Source: Hysterangium stoloniferum (lineage: Eukaryota; Basidiomycota; Agaricomycetes; Hysterangiales; Hysterangiaceae). From it: DNA of 64,000 bases. Where the stretch lies: NCBI GenBank assembly GCA_015178975.1, contig WHVD01000010.1, positions 248,001 to 312,000 on the forward strand, read 5' to 3'. A program made the translations under genes and the position numbers. Under the pieces are notes generated by a model that was given only the letters and a program-made list of their open reading frames with translations, searched no databases and was not told where the DNA came from. Shown here piece after piece: positions 44,991 through 57,530 of the stretch (the stretch's first letter is position 1; every line of letters begins with the position of its first letter).

Positions 44991-46922
44991 TGTTATGTAT
45001 TTCTAAGTTTTTTCCAATTTTTAAACAATTTCCCCTAACAAATTGCGAAAACAAATATTCAAATGTAATTATATTGCGACGATTAAATTGTACAATATTT
45101 GTTTGATTTATCTTGAATTTATACAATTTATTTTGTATTTTTATCTAATAAATTGAGCAAATTATTGAATTTCTACTTTTTATTCTTTTTTGATTAATAT
45201 GTCGGCGACTCAGCACTTATTCACAACGCGCGAGTAATCATGTGACATTCACATGATATTTCAAACTCCGACGCCGACAAAACGCGATTTGAAATACTCG
45301 CGCATTATCAAGGCGAAATATATATATATTTTTATATTATTATAATAAAATATTATATTTATAACTAACTAAAAGTAAATATAATAATTATATAATAATA
45401 TAAAACCGGCCTGGCGTTTATTACACGGCGCGCGGGAAAATCGTCACAACGAGTGACAACCGTCATAACAGGTGACAGTTGTCACAAGGGTGCGCGACGG
45501 TCACAGAGGCGCGCGACTGTCACAACGCGTGACAGTCACAAGACACGAAGGGTGTCATGCGCGCGCACAGGCGCGAGAGCATTATGTCATCATATATGCT
45601 ACTGCAACAAAAACAGGAAACTCTCTGGAACATTCCAGTGGCTTCCAATGGAACATTAGTTAATAGGTACTAATATTAGATAGAATATTGTAGAATATTC
45701 TATAAAATTCTACAATGTTCCATTATGCCAAGAATATTCTATAGTGTCTTAGAAGTAGTTAGAACCTTCCACAATGCTCTAGAAAATTCTAGAAAATTCT
45801 AAATGACATCACTCCTCCCAGAATGACATCATTAAATCTTCTAGAATCTTCTAAATGTCTCAGACTAAAATGTATATAAGGAGCTCAGCTCCAGCCTTGA
45901 ATAGAAAAACCAATCAATCATAATATCATATCATCTCACCACATCTGTGTGTGTCACTGCAGCAAGCAGGCTACTCCACCCCTATCTGGGCAGTTGGACA
46001 TCTAATTCCACCTCTATCTGAGCTGTTGGAAACCCTTGCCACCTCTATCAGAGTTGTTGGCCCAATCAGATCCCTTGTCACCTCAATCTGAGCTGTTGAC
46101 TGATCTGCTGTTCCCCTGTCACCTCAATCTGAGTTGTTGACTTTTGTTCCCCCTTGCCACTTCTTAATTGAATAGTTGGCTATCTTTTATATATTATTTC
46201 CACTTCAGTTAGATCTGTTGGTTATTAACTAATAATATATAAATAATCTTATACTATAGTCATCTCTTAATTGAGTATTTGATTATTAGTTTTCTCTACA
46301 TTGTTATTTGTAGTTTAAGACTTCAGTCACCTCTAGTTGAGTAATTTGACTGTTTATTACATTGCAAATAATCCCGTTCCTTTGTTCATTTATTGTGAAT
46401 CAGTAAAGCATATTCACATAAACAAATACTGAGAATATCCTTGCAGAATCCTTAAGACTACATTAAGATCCTGATAAGTTAATATCACAGTAGACCTTGT
46501 AGGTTAGTGTAAGTAAAGCATATATTAGCCAAATAGTGTTTTATTCTATATCTAATCTTTTGACCTGTTTATTAATATTTTTACTATTTGATAAATAGTA
46601 TAAAGTATATATAAACTAGCTAGCATTGAAGTTAAATCTAGCTTCGGAATCAGTAAATTGTTATTCTTATTTTAGTAGTTGTTATCACAGAAAAAGAACA
46701 AGCTTGCACAAGCAGCTCTCAAAACCTTCTTTGCGAAGTTGGGTGCATATATTCAAGTAAACTCTTGACTTCAGGGGTTCTAAGTCTATTTAGGCTGCCA
46801 CTGATTAATATCAAATACTTAAATTATTTTACCTTGCAGTGAATTGAGTATTTGCACATTTTGATAGAGCATTGGACTCCTTTTTCCAGAAAATAATATT
46901 AAAATAAGGCTAATACATTACA
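44991..46922 (+). repeat. very long solo LTR (1932 bp) inside Ngaro RT
   Basis: TGTTATGTATTTC to AATACATTACA with exact duplication ATTAC (44986-44990, 46923-46927). Removal joins the host reading frame (HGSPIGN then PPSLTSTFIPPN). Promoter: GTATATAAGGAGCTC at about 45872. U3 has a dense patch of GTGAC/GTCAC and GCGCGC words (45430-45580); after the promoter lies a degenerate repeat built on CACCTCTATCTGAGCTGTTG (about 45975-46350). No long ORF. Confidence 0.93.
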
Positions 46923-47197
46923 ATTACCAATGGGTGAGCCATGAATCATATCATAAACGAGAGTAGGGTAATGAGTGGACAAGCCTGCATCAAGCAGAGC
47001 TCTATGCCATGCATCTGGCACATATAGTGTTGGTAAAAGGCGTAAACAATCAGTTGTGGGGACAAGTCCATGCAGGATGCAAGGGTTTCACCTCAGAGAG
47101 AGCAAGCGTGGGATGGGTGCCTTGACCCCCACTGCTCACAGGCCCCCCGGGCATTGTACATGACACAGAGCTCAACACCAGAACCCTGTCACAGGAA
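46923..47197 (-). pseudogene. Gag-RT junction of the Ngaro-like element
   Basis: The minus strand gives RALLDAGLSTHYPTLVYDMI followed by HGSPIGN, the conserved start of the RT region, in a frame different from the preceding Gag part. At least one frameshift lies between about 47050 and 47080. Confidence 0.75.
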
Positions 47198-48641
47198 TCA
47201 ACCTCCCCACCACTCAGCAATGATGGGCTGATCCGGATGAGAGGACCTGGTTGCATGAAAGAAATGTGCGAAATGTGAGTTGTGCACACCACAGCAGATA
47301 CAGGAACCCATTGGGTCCTTTGCAGTGGGTGCTGGGGCCCAAAAGGAATCACTATGATATGGATGGTATGCAGACCCAAGGGTGTGGCAGGAATGGTCAG
47401 AAAGGGTGGTATCACTACTCCAAGCTGCCGGTGCAGGCAATGCAGCATGCACATTATGCAGTACCACCTGCAATGAATCACCAGGCTGGGCAGGAAGGCC
47501 TTGGCATGCATGCTGCCATTTTAAAGACAAAATGTAGAACATGTCAGAGGGATCAGGCACTGTAGGTGATGTTGAATTCCACTGAATGTGCAAGGCTTTG
47601 TCCATCTCAAACCAAGTGAGAAACCACATGGCAAAGTCGGGATCTGCCTGCATTTTGTCACAGTGTTTGTACCAACCTTGAGTGGCTGGCCCTTCACCAC
47701 ACGTATCCCGTATAATGGATAACCAATTGGCATAGGCTTGTAAGAAATCCACGGCAGTAAGCAATGCCTCTGAAGGAAAACAAGCGGTGTCAAGGAAATA
47801 TTTGCTGGCCCCGTACCCAACCGAGATTCTAGAATACTTAAGATCTACATTTCCACAAACCCGCTGCAAGGATTTTGTAGTCAACATAGACAAAGGAATA
47901 TATACCTTCTTGAAAGCCATATGTAAGATCTGGTTGGAAATGGATGCCAGATCCAATTCCAACTTATTATGCCGGATTTCATCGAAGTCATAAATTGGAG
48001 GTGCTTTCGAATAATCCACAGTCCGATATTTACTAGATGTTGAAGAAGATGCATTAGTCAATGCTAACAACAAGTCAGGTCCACTTATTGATGGCAGCCA
48101 TTAGAGGTGTGGTAATGCCTGCTGGTATGGGAAGTGTGGGGTGGAATCTGCCAACATCCCCTTTGCTAACCTGTTCTGACACATTCTGGGGTCCCGCATC
48201 CTGCATGTCAGATACTAAGGTGCCTGACCCAACCCCTCTTTCAGGTGGGTCCTGCCCCGTTTCTATACTCATTCCCCTGTTGCCTGCCGTGGGCGTTACC
48301 ACACTACACAAAGCTCCTTCGGAAGGCATGGCCTCCAATGCCTCATCGGCATCCATGTCTGACCTTCCTTCTGCTCTCAGTGAGGCCTGGACCTTGTTTC
48401 GGTCCCCCTTTTCACCATTTGCTCTGACAATAGCGTCCCGCATTGCATTAAAAAGGCTTTCGACAGAATTAAAGGTCTCGGCAACTGGTGCCTCCTCAAC
48501 ATTCGCAAGTCCACTCCCTACAGGCAGTGAGGAGGACCCTGCTCCTCCACTAGAGGTGTCGACCACCCGAGGAATAGCAGGAGGTAAACCCTGCCCCCTT
48601 ACGGAACGAGGCCATGTATTCTTTCCACAAGCCGAAGACAT
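47198..48641 (-). pseudogene. Gag-like protein of the Ngaro-like element
   Basis: N-terminal part 48641-48075 (188 codons, Gly/Ser-rich start, then helix ESLFNAMRDAIVRANGEKGD) and C-terminal part 48073-47198 (291 codons: ANWLSIIRDTCGEGPATQGW; YKHCDKMQADPDFAMWFLTW) are one nucleotide out of frame. The position upstream of RT and the CxxC…H-rich tail (CICCGVHNSHFAHFFH) support a Gag role. 48061-48750 on the plus strand is a mirror frame. Confidence 0.75.
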
Positions 48642-48886
48642 GTATGTATGCCGAAATGTTGTATATGCAGTTCAAACACGAACTGCCGTCGATAGACCAC
48701 CAAAAAGGTTCTACTCGAGCAGACGAGTGGTAGTATGTTATCTGAAGTAGGTGCCTTGTTTCCACCTTAGTCAGCACCTTCTGATCCCGAAGCTCTCATT
48801 GTTCGCAGTGGGTTCAGTAAGTATAAGACTACTACGTACCAGTCTCATTCTGGAAACCAGCAAGTTGTGCGAGCGCTAAAAACCCC

Positions 48887-50254
48887 ATGGTATATAAGTC
48901 GAGTTGAATTATTTGTAGTTCTTCATGCGTTTGGCAGAGCTCAGACAAACGCAATATATTACTCTTAACGCCGAGATCCTCACCGCAAACTTAACAAGTA
49001 CTCTTTCCATATTTCTCCTAAATTTATAATTCCGACTAAAGATAATCCTCTTCCATATTCCCAGTCAGATGAATCATCTCCTGGTAGTGAGACTAAGGAT
49101 TTTTCAAACAGAGTACCACCTATGGGCTCTTTGGCCTCCTCTCGTAAGAGATAAAAGCAATATGAATTTTCATTTACTAAAATAAAACCAGAACTTCCTA
49201 AATTGATGCTGAGGATTCCTCCAAGGCCCAGCGCGCCTGCTCTACTCAGAGTTCCGACGGTTATGACCAGTGTTTAGGTCGAAGAGCCTTCAGTGCCAGT
49301 GGCGGCTGTGATATTCAAAGTAAGGCAGAAGTCGCCCCTATAGTAGCGCGGGTGCCGCTAATGCATCGCGCTTGAAGCGAGAGGTAAAGCAAACTGAGGT
49401 CAACGATTCAGATGTCGACTCCGATTGGACGACTGCGTAGGAGGATGTACCGAAGGTTCTAAAGCTGAAGAAGGCTCGACTGGGAAATAAACAGGCACAT
49501 TTTTATGCTATTGTGCTGGAGATATTGAGAGAGTGCATCATAAATGTAGAGCAGCCTCCTATCAAAGTAAATAAAGGCAATAAGCCGAAGTTTATGAAGT
49601 AGGCTCTCATGACACTTGGTCAAGTCCATATTATCTCTGGCATTAAATGGAAAGCCTTCTTGACTATTATTAGTGAGGCATGTAAAACTACAAGTGTTTG
49701 TTTGGATATATCTTCAATAAAATGGCGGTGGATGGGCACCGAGTATACCTATGTCCAGTAAATTGAAAGGAGACCCCAAACAGGCTATCGGTATAAGGCC
49801 GGCAAAAACTGCCGCGATCTGGCGCTCCGACCGCGTCGTGTGTAAATGCATTTCCCCGGATGGCTCTATACATGCCCTCTACTGTACAAAGCTTCCCCCT
49901 CCCTCTTTCCCTGGGCACACTGGTGAGACAGCCGCATAGTGTTTGTGCCACCAACTTGAACTGCCGATGGCTCCCAATTAGCATTCAATCCGACGACCTA
50001 CTTTCTTTGTGAAAACCAAGTGATAGTATAAGAGCGCTTTAAATGTATTATAAAAATGGACTAACAACGTATGGACTGGGGTGATTCTGAAATTGTTTCT
50101 GTACTACCAATGTGTTCCATTAACCGGCACATGTGTGTACATACACGACACTACCGTGATGGTACACGTACCTCTTCATGGGCTGTGCACTTTCATACAA
50201 TAATCACCTGGCGGCAAAGTTGGTTAAACATGGGATATAAAAAATTGGAGATTC
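48887..50254. other. decayed sequence and F-box 3' flank
   Basis: 48900-49680 on the plus strand has coding-like but stop-ridden stretches (EVNDSDVDSDWTTA; EDVPKVLKLKKARLGNKQAH) that I cannot assign. From about 49940 the sequence parallels 37750-38160, the flank of the F-box copies. Confidence 0.5.
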
Positions 50255-52170
50255 CTAGAAATATAAGATGTCGACCTCTTGCGAGTGTCTTCCGCGATAT
50301 GCGGCCTGCTTTAGCACTAAATTAGCTGATGTCAATAAATATGTCGTAACTACTAGTACCGAAAATGGCCTTATGCCAATAACACACTCGTCACTGATAC
50401 AAATTCCATCATAGTTGTGCGTCTGTTGACTGATAACTTCACGATATGGCAGCGTGGTCAAAATGTCAGAATGCCACCATTGACGATCACTGATTACTGT
50501 GGGCGAAGAAGCAGGATAGCTCTCAATCGACCACGGCAATTCGCCCGAGAAAATGCCATCGTCGGCTTTATGAATTATTGTATGAGTGATGCGAAATATT
50601 GTTCAAAATAATAGACTCACCTCCCCTGCACCGTATAGGATGGAAATCCATGACGACTAATCGACGCGGCGGTGGCCAAGCATCGACCATTCCTATGTTA
50701 GGATTGGGTTCCTCAACAGATGCATATCTCGCAGCAAATGCCACGCCGAAAAATTGACGTTGACGAGGGACTTCGAGCAATCGTGTGCGGCTTGGCCCCC
50801 AGACTTTCCATGGGATCAGGGTATTAGATTGGAATGCCATGTCTAAAAGAGTGGACTGCATCATGAAAATTTGGTATTCCCTCGTGTCTATATCCAAGCC
50901 TGCGCCCCGGCCAAGGATAATGGACACAGTCAATAACCGGTAAAGCGGATCTGGCCTAAAAGGACGTAATGTTTCATACTTCCCGCTCGAATACGTCCTA
51001 ATATTAATTTGCGCCTTGATAATATCTATACCGGAAACTAACACAGGTAGCTGAAATGACCGTACAAGCTTCGGGCTTTTTGATTGATCCGACTGCGGTA
51101 AATGGAAATCATATACTTCGATTGTAGGTGGACGCATGCCAGACGTTGAAACCTTGGTCACCGCAAAGTGACGGGGAGAAATTAATGCAAAGGACATCAT
51201 CTGGAAATCTAGTTCCATTGATGAGCATCTATAATCCTGTGACAGTGTGGAAGTGACCTGTGGCAGCGTGGAAGTAATGATTATTTCCCGCTTTTGTCGG
51301 CATGTACTCACAATCACAAGCTTTCCGGTTCTCCAATTCCAAATGAAGATCTCTGGCTTATTATGCACTTCATTGGAACTATGACATATGAACAGGGCGA
51401 GATAATCCTGGTTTATCTGGATGAGGTAGCGATTGTGCCGAGCAGTGTTGAAGTGCGGGGTACAGCGAAGGGTATCGTGATCTGCTCTTGGGTGAGATAC
51501 TGATGTGTCCATGGTAAGAAGACGAATTTCATGCTCCAGTGAAGGGGATCCCAGCTGCCTGAAATGTATTCAACCAAAGGCGAACAGGGGCATGACTCAA
51601 AACTTACTGCGCAGGAAGGTGAACGACGGCCGCGACTAAATTCTGAGAAGGATCATGTGTGAGATAGTCGATTTCCATGCCTAAATGTGGCGTCGTCCAA
51701 TCCGTCGTATTATAATCATGGGCAATAGACCGGTGTCTAATAAATCTCATCCTAGTCATCGTCCTATGATCGGGGTCCTTGCGAATCCCATAACTCGAGA
51801 CATCTCCTACTGTCAGTGTCAGTGCACCCCAAGGGACGTCTATGGTCTCTTTTTCGCGGAACTGCAGACATGCCCAGTTTTGGGTCAGTGTTCTGGCTTC
51901 GCTAGATTTCGCCGCGAGTGATAACTTAGAGTTAGAACCTGTATCCTCTAACCCGTAGGCAAAGAGCTGAATCTTGTATTGCAATATAAGGGAATGTTGG
52001 ACAATTTCATGCAAGATATGACAAGTCTACAGCCGATGAGTTATCAAGAGAAGTGGTATGGAAGAAACACCCCGTACTGATGCAGTACATAATACACCCC
52101 TGACATCCAACGCTTGAAGTATTTTAATAATCAACTCATCTGGAAGGTCCTGAAAGATGATACCCGCCAT
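50255..52170 (-). CDS. F-box-like domain protein (right, apparently intact copy)
   Basis: Start at 52170 (MAGIIFQDLPDELIIKILQA) gives a standard F-box N-terminus, which would bind Skp1 in an SCF ubiquitin ligase. Introns by eye: 52077-52027, 51607-51559, 51311-51237 and 50620-50566, all GT-AG and phase-consistent. The middle has the pattern typical of this basidiomycete family (NQDYLALFI then EIFIWNWRTGKLVI, and VYDFHLPQ). The last exon (LPWSIESYPASSPTVISDRQ; TTLPYREVI; ISDECVIGIR) is shared with the left pseudogene; its stop at 50255 may be longer than the family norm. The substrate is unknown. It lies next to, and divergent from, the permease, and the pair was duplicated together. Confidence 0.82.
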
Positions 52171-53694
52171 TGAAAGCCAATGTCTCTATTTGTTGGACAG
52201 TGGCACAGAGAAAGTGGTTGCCAAGTTGCCTCAGTTGAGCCAAAAGAGCTGCATGTGTAAGCAAAGCTGTGCTTGCACAGCCTAAAAGGAGGAAATTCGT
52301 ATGATAAAAATAATTTGTTAATTAGTTATAGTACCGAATACTGTACAGCGATACTTAAAGAGAATATCCTCTTTACTATCAGACCGAAAATTAAAAGGCA
52401 AAGTTGATGATATTAAAGCCTTTTTCCCTCTTTTCGCGATATGCCGATAGTAATATCCGCATCTGCAATGGATGGCAGCCGGGTGTGCGATAAGGATCCT
52501 GATTTACTATTTCTGGCTCGTAATACAACGATCTTAATACAACCCGCCAGGATTTGAGGCAGTCCGTAGTGAGTGGATGAGTACTGGGTCTAGTAGCGTG
52601 GAAAATATTTCTGCACCGGAGCTTATACGTAGACAGCAGTTCGACTGTAGCGGTTCATGATCTGCGTGACGCGTGACACAAAGGAAGCAGAAAAATCCGT
52701 GACTTCACCGTGGGTCAATTGAACGACCTTCTAGCCTTCGAGATCCCAGTACAAATTATATTTAAATTATATGAAGATTAATCGCGGTATTTTGGATTAA
52801 TATCATAATCCACTTCTAACTACATGTAAGTCTACAGACAATACAAGGATATCCCGGGCAAACACAACAACGGGCCAAGCTGGGCTCAACATCAGAGTTT
52901 CATTTGAATATTTGGGTATAAGAATGCACAGGACGCGGCGAGCTAAAATTTATCTAGATTATATGGGAATACCAATTTTTCGTGATGGTTTTACTTTAGC
53001 TTTCATAGAAAGGTCCGTGACGCGTGACTGAAGCCATGGGGTTGGCAGACTATTTCAGGAGACGTATGCACTCAAAACAGCAGATGGAAGGTTATAATGA
53101 TACATACAGCGATAAGAAATTAATCCAAATTGAACTGAAGGTTTTAACGGTAAAAGAGAAGAGGCCAAATGGATACCAGTACCCTGGAGCAGTTGGTCGT
53201 CTGCGGATTTGAATGGACCTGGTTGTCGGGAAAGCCTTCATCCCTGCTTGAAAGTCAGCCTATATTAATTGTGCGTCACTTGTGCTTCGGATAACAGAAA
53301 TAAACTCAAATGGTGATCGGCGCCAGCCCCAATTAATATTCTGTAATCTAGTATTCCATCCCGAAGACCATATAAATTCTGGTTCCGCACCCAATCTCGA
53401 GCTGTGTTGTGTAACACGCCACGTCCCGCACGGTGCTTATTCTGATCGCTGCATAACTTCATCATTCGAAGTGTCTGAGCCGAAAAAGATTGGTTGAAGG
53501 TACATCAATCGTCGTGAAAGCTACCTTGGAATAGTTTTTCATGCTGTTAACATTATTTACGCCAGATGTCAGAGGGCGTGAAAGACAAAGAAGGATTTAG
53601 CCGACTTTGAAGATGAGAAAAGGAACGGTGCTGCCGTGGCGAGCGTTGATAAGACACATTTGGTCAGCGCGAGGTGGATCCATCGTCTGCTAAG
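52171..53694. other. intergenic between divergent F-box and permease genes
   Basis: Presumed shared promoter region; 53246-53590 is also present in the left duplicate (40085-40430), which shows the duplicated unit included it. I see no gene or RNA. Confidence 0.55.
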
Positions 53695-55551
53695 ATGGAG
53701 AGTCGAAACAAGAGGTATGAGGGAGTCATGAATTTATATCAGAATATTAAATCTCTATTACAAGGCATCTCCCCGATACCCCTTCACGAGAGGACCGATG
53801 TCGCGTACAGCCGCATGTTCACATTCTGGATGGCTATTAGTGTCAATGTCCTTCCGTAAGCCTGATAAGAAATTTCTCCCATGACATACCCAATTTCTTG
53901 ATTTTTTCGTAGGTTTTTTACCGGGCTACTTGGTCCCCTTCTTTACGGCCTGAGCACCCGTGATAGTTGTCTTGTCATTTTCTTTATAAACGTGTTATCC
54001 ACAATCCCTCCGGCGTATTTGTACGAATATCGTCTTTTCTAACACATCGTACACTTACGATATGTTTCAAAATCCACAGCGTTACTCTTGGTCCCAAGCT
54101 CGGTCTCAGACAGACGATTTTGGCTAAATACAGTTTTGGGTAGGGCTCTCCCTATATAATTAAGATAGCACCAACACCGGGATTAGACAGTATCTCGTTA
54201 TCCCTATTGTTCTATTCAATCTGGTCGGATTGTTGGGATTTAATATCATCAGTAGCATTCTTGGAGGTCAGACGCTTTCTAGTATCACGGACGGCCGGAT
54301 GAGTTGGACGTGAGTCCTTTACATCTTCGAAAGTTATACAACAAATAACCAACATGGCGTAGCGTTGGAATTGTTATCATCGCTGTCATAGCCCTAGTGG
54401 TTTCTTTCATGGGATATACAGTATTACACTGGTGATTCCCGCATCCCTTCTAAAGTATCTTCTCTCGATTAACGGTACGTTATTAGGTATGAGCGATTAT
54501 CATGGGTTCCAGTTCTCATCACGTTTCTCATCACCGTCGGAGTCGGTGGAAAACACTTGAAAAATCCTGTCGAATTCGCACCGGCGACAGCACCAGTTGT
54601 TCTATCGTTTGCATCGGCTATAGCCGGATTTATGGTCTCATACGTGTGTATTAGTGCGGATTTTGCGTGTTATATGCCTCCCGATGCGCCAAGGTATGTT
54701 ACTATCATGTATTATTCTCGGGTCCACAGCTCACACTTGGGTAGCAAACTTTTGTTCTGGTACACTTACTTTGGTCTACTTATCCCTACCGTGAGTCGTG
54801 AACATCATCCTCAGTCGATTATTTTGACATGTCCCCTTCGCAGGTGGTTCTACAATGTCTAGGAGCCGCAGTGGGCGCGTGCATTCCTAACGTTCCTTCC
54901 TGGCAAGTCGGGTACGAAAACGGTTCTACCGGGGGGCTCCTGGCAGCCATGTTAAGTCCAATTGGCGGATTTGGGAAGTTTCTCCTAGTATTGCTTTCTC
55001 TCAGTGTTACGGGGAGCATCGCTGCCGGATTTTATTCTTTGTCACTCAATTTCCAAGTCATATCCCCCTTCCTGCGCAGGGTCCCACGATGTGTACTTTC
55101 TATAGTGGGAACAGCGATGTACAGGGTTTATCTACTCTACCTGAGAATGTCGCATAGGCTGATGTGATACTATAGTGTTATCCCCCTAGCTATCGCGGGT
55201 GGGCATAGGTTCTTCGACACGCTCAGTGATTTTCTGGGTATTATAGGATATTGGACAAGTGCCTACGGTACGATCCTCGCGCTCGAGCATTTCATCTTCA
55301 GACACGGGAATGCGGCAGAATACGACGTATCCACGTGGGATCGCGCCTCGAAGCTGCCGTACGGTGTCGCTGCTATCCTGAGCCTGGCTATTGCGTTTGG
55401 CATTGCTGTGCCGGCCATGGATCAGGTGTGGTATGTTGGACCCATTGCAAAAACAACGGGCGATTTAGGATTCGAGTTGGCGTTCGTTGCGGCACTCGTT
55501 GTATACCCGCCTCTTAGATGGCTGGAAATTCGCTTCTCGGGGCATGTTTAA
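53695..55551 (+). CDS. purine-cytosine permease (NCS1/FCY2 type)
   Basis: Transports purines/cytosine with protons across the plasma membrane, as known for the fungal FCY2/FCY21 family. Exons by eye are separated by seven to nine introns of about 50-60 nt. Landmarks in order: DERTD-like PIPLHERTDV; FFTGLLGPLLYGLSTRDS; LGPKLGLRQTILAKYSFG; NLVGLLGFNIISSILGGQTL; WVPVLITFLITVGVGGKHL; SADFACYMPPDAP; KLLFWYTYFGLLIPT; GGLLAAMLSPIGGFGKF; AAGFYSLSLNFQVISPFLRR; RFFDTLSDFLGIIGYWTSAY; ending RWLEIRFSGHV. About 500 residues and 10-12 helices, normal for the family. The start (53695, MESRNKRYEG) is the first in-frame ATG after two stops. A fragment of a second copy lies at 36504-37255. Confidence 0.88.
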
Positions 55552-56057
55552 TAACTAGTATGATATTAATTTGGTATTCACGAATATCTTGCCATGTTAT
55601 TAAATGTCTAGTAGATCAAACTCTATATCTTTGGTCTTGACTGTGTACTTAGCTTTCGTGTTGATTCTAATGGCCGATAACCAGTGATTAAGCCCTGATT
55701 CTATCCATGTGATGCAATTAGCGTTCCTGTGAAGTCGGTCGGGCGCCAGTGGTTTAACCCTTAAGAGTATTAATTCTCATCGACTGACTGAGATACTTCA
55801 GACTACTTCACGTAATATGTAATAGATTCAACAGGGAGGAACTTGAAGACTATCCATACTAAGGCTCCATTTCACCGCAGATTTCGAACCTCTACTCTAC
55901 GGGTGTTGGGAGTTCTTACTAAGCTGTGGGAATCAAGCAACGGCGCTAAGGAAGCTAATTTACAACACCGACTCGGAGCTAATTTAAGGGTAGAATAAAG
56001 ACATGATTTAGAATCCCCACTTCCTCTCTCTCTTCCTACCATAACAATCAGATCGAC
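55552..56057. other. intergenic, no feature seen
   Basis: Between the permease stop and the cyanase start. No TATA box or repeat that I can defend. Confidence 0.5.
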
Positions 56058-56773
56058 ATGTCTGGAAGCCCTCAAGTATGTGCTAGTAACTCATGAAAGG
56101 GAATATAGTTCACTGTGTAACATCTGATAGCTTGCTTCTCACTTCGCGACCCTCCTTGAAGCGAAGGCCAAGAAAGGTTGGTTCCGTGTGTTAGGGGTGA
56201 TCAGACTAATAAGGGTTCCCTTCCAGGCCTGACTTTTGAGCAAATTGGACAGGCGATTGGGAAGGATGAAGTTTGGGTCGCAGCGTTGATGTATGGTCAG
56301 GTGGGAGATTCGTCTGGTTCTCGAAAGGCGACTGTATTCACGAATTGATAGGCAAAAGCCACAAATGAAGAGCTTGAAAAGCTGGTAAACCTTCTCGACA
56401 TTCAGAGCACCAGTCTCACGGCAGACTTGGGCGACAACTGGTGGCCCAACCGCGGACTCGGTCCCATGCCCCCAACAGACCCCGTCATCTACCGTCTTTA
56501 TGAGGCCGTTTTGGTTTATGGAGAGCCTTTGAAGGTATGTCGCGTTCTTCTTGCAAAGGCCAAGAACTGACGAGGCATGTAGGCTGTCATCCACGAAAAA
56601 TTCGGAGATGGTATCATGTCAATGATTGATTGCACAGTCCGCGTCGAGAGGAAGCCGCACCCGAAAGGAGACCGTGTTGTGTTGACATTCGAGTAAGCAG
56701 ACCAATGCGAGGGTTGTTGATGTTCTAACTTATAAATCCTAGTGGTAAATTCCTGCAATACGCCACGTGGTAA
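56058..56773 (+). CDS. CYN1: cyanate hydratase (cyanase)
   Basis: Catalyses bicarbonate-dependent breakdown of cyanate to ammonia and CO2; a cytosolic homodecamer in the family. Six exons by eye: 56058-56075, 56131-56176, 56227-56300, 56352-56534, 56583-56692, 56743-56773, all GT-AG. N-terminal helix-turn-helix-like domain ([36 protein letters not shown]), then the catalytic domain with Arg and Glu in [17 protein letters not shown] and Ser in [10 protein letters not shown], matching the Arg/Glu/Ser triad of E. coli CynS. Ends [15 protein letters not shown]. About 160 residues, normal. An 18-nt first exon makes the start less certain; downstream exons are solid. Convergent with the SDHAF3 gene. 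Confidence 0.93.
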
Positions 56774-56936
56774 AGGCGAATGTAACGTTAGAGACTCACT
56801 ATCTGCCAAGTCTTTTGTTTCCGGATTGAGAATACAACAATGAGTACATGAAAATGAACAGTGATTGCTTCAGCCATGAGCACTGTATAAGAAGTCTGAA
56901 GTTGGAGTCCGACCGAGCTCTATGGATGGGTATGTT

Positions 56937-57530
56937 TTACGAAGATTCATCGGATTTCCTTTCAGACTCTGCCGATACGGGTTTCCACACATCCTTTGTA
57001 GCATGCATAAGCTCGTATAATTGCCCAATTTGCTCCGCAGACATCTGAATCCAATCCAGTCAGCAATGGCTCATCTGATGAATAATTCAAGAAAGAACCT
57101 TCTCAAAGACGGCGGTATCAAGCTTCTTCCCCGTAAATGTTCCACTGCCCTTTGATGTCGGCAACGCTTCTAGATACATCTTCCATTGACTGAGAAATCC
57201 AATAATGTGTAGGGGATTATTAGTGTCCTTGTGTCGACGGAATTCTGTCATTTTTCCTTAAAAGTTTTGAAAATTCAAGTCACAAGTTCTAACATACCAT
57301 CTTTAACATAATTATCTCCTAAACTTCGCATCTCCAAAGGAAGGTTCCGGTGCGCACGAAGCAGTCGTCGCAAAAGTCTGTAGGAAGAAATGTCAAAATC
57401 CCACAACTCCTTGCGAAAAATCATATAGATTAACCTACGGAATTGGAGGGTAAAGCTGAGAGCTCGCCTCTCTTAAGTTCAATGGTCTAGTAGAAACTGA
57501 CCCAGCGAGGCGCATGAGTGTAGGACGCAT
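56937..57530 (-). CDS. SDH7: succinate dehydrogenase assembly factor 3 (ACN9/SDHAF3, LYR family)
   Basis: Mitochondrial matrix chaperone for the iron-sulfur subunit of complex II in the family. Four exons: 57530-57438+1, 57377-57298, 57244-57099, 57044-56937, all phase-consistent. The start ([18 protein letters not shown]) looks like a mitochondrial presequence. The core reads QLYPPIP then [37 protein letters not shown], and [15 protein letters not shown] is LLR here. The C-terminus ([20 protein letters not shown]) is acidic-ended. About 125 residues, typical. Convergent with cyanase, about 160 bp between stops. Confidence 0.9.

Larger units (their letters stand above)
40513..48886 (-). mobile_element. 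Ngaro/DIRS-like tyrosine-recombinase retrotransposon, decayed
   Basis: Minus-strand order: Gag-like (48641-47198), RT (about 47000-43240, twice interrupted), RNase H (42997-42410), tyrosine recombinase (41934-41307). RT-RH-YR order without integrase identifies a YR retrotransposon. Direct repeats of about 60 bp close it: TACCAGTCTCATTCTGGAAA at about 40523 and 48836, as in elements with split direct repeats. It carries a 995-bp insert, a 1932-bp solo LTR and an inverted copy of part of its RT. Multiple stops and frameshifts; inactive. Confidence 0.88.

Noticed and set aside
48061-48750. 229-codon plus-strand frame
   Set aside because: Mirror of the Ngaro Gag-like coding strand; the minus-strand frame has the helix-rich Gag character and the correct position.
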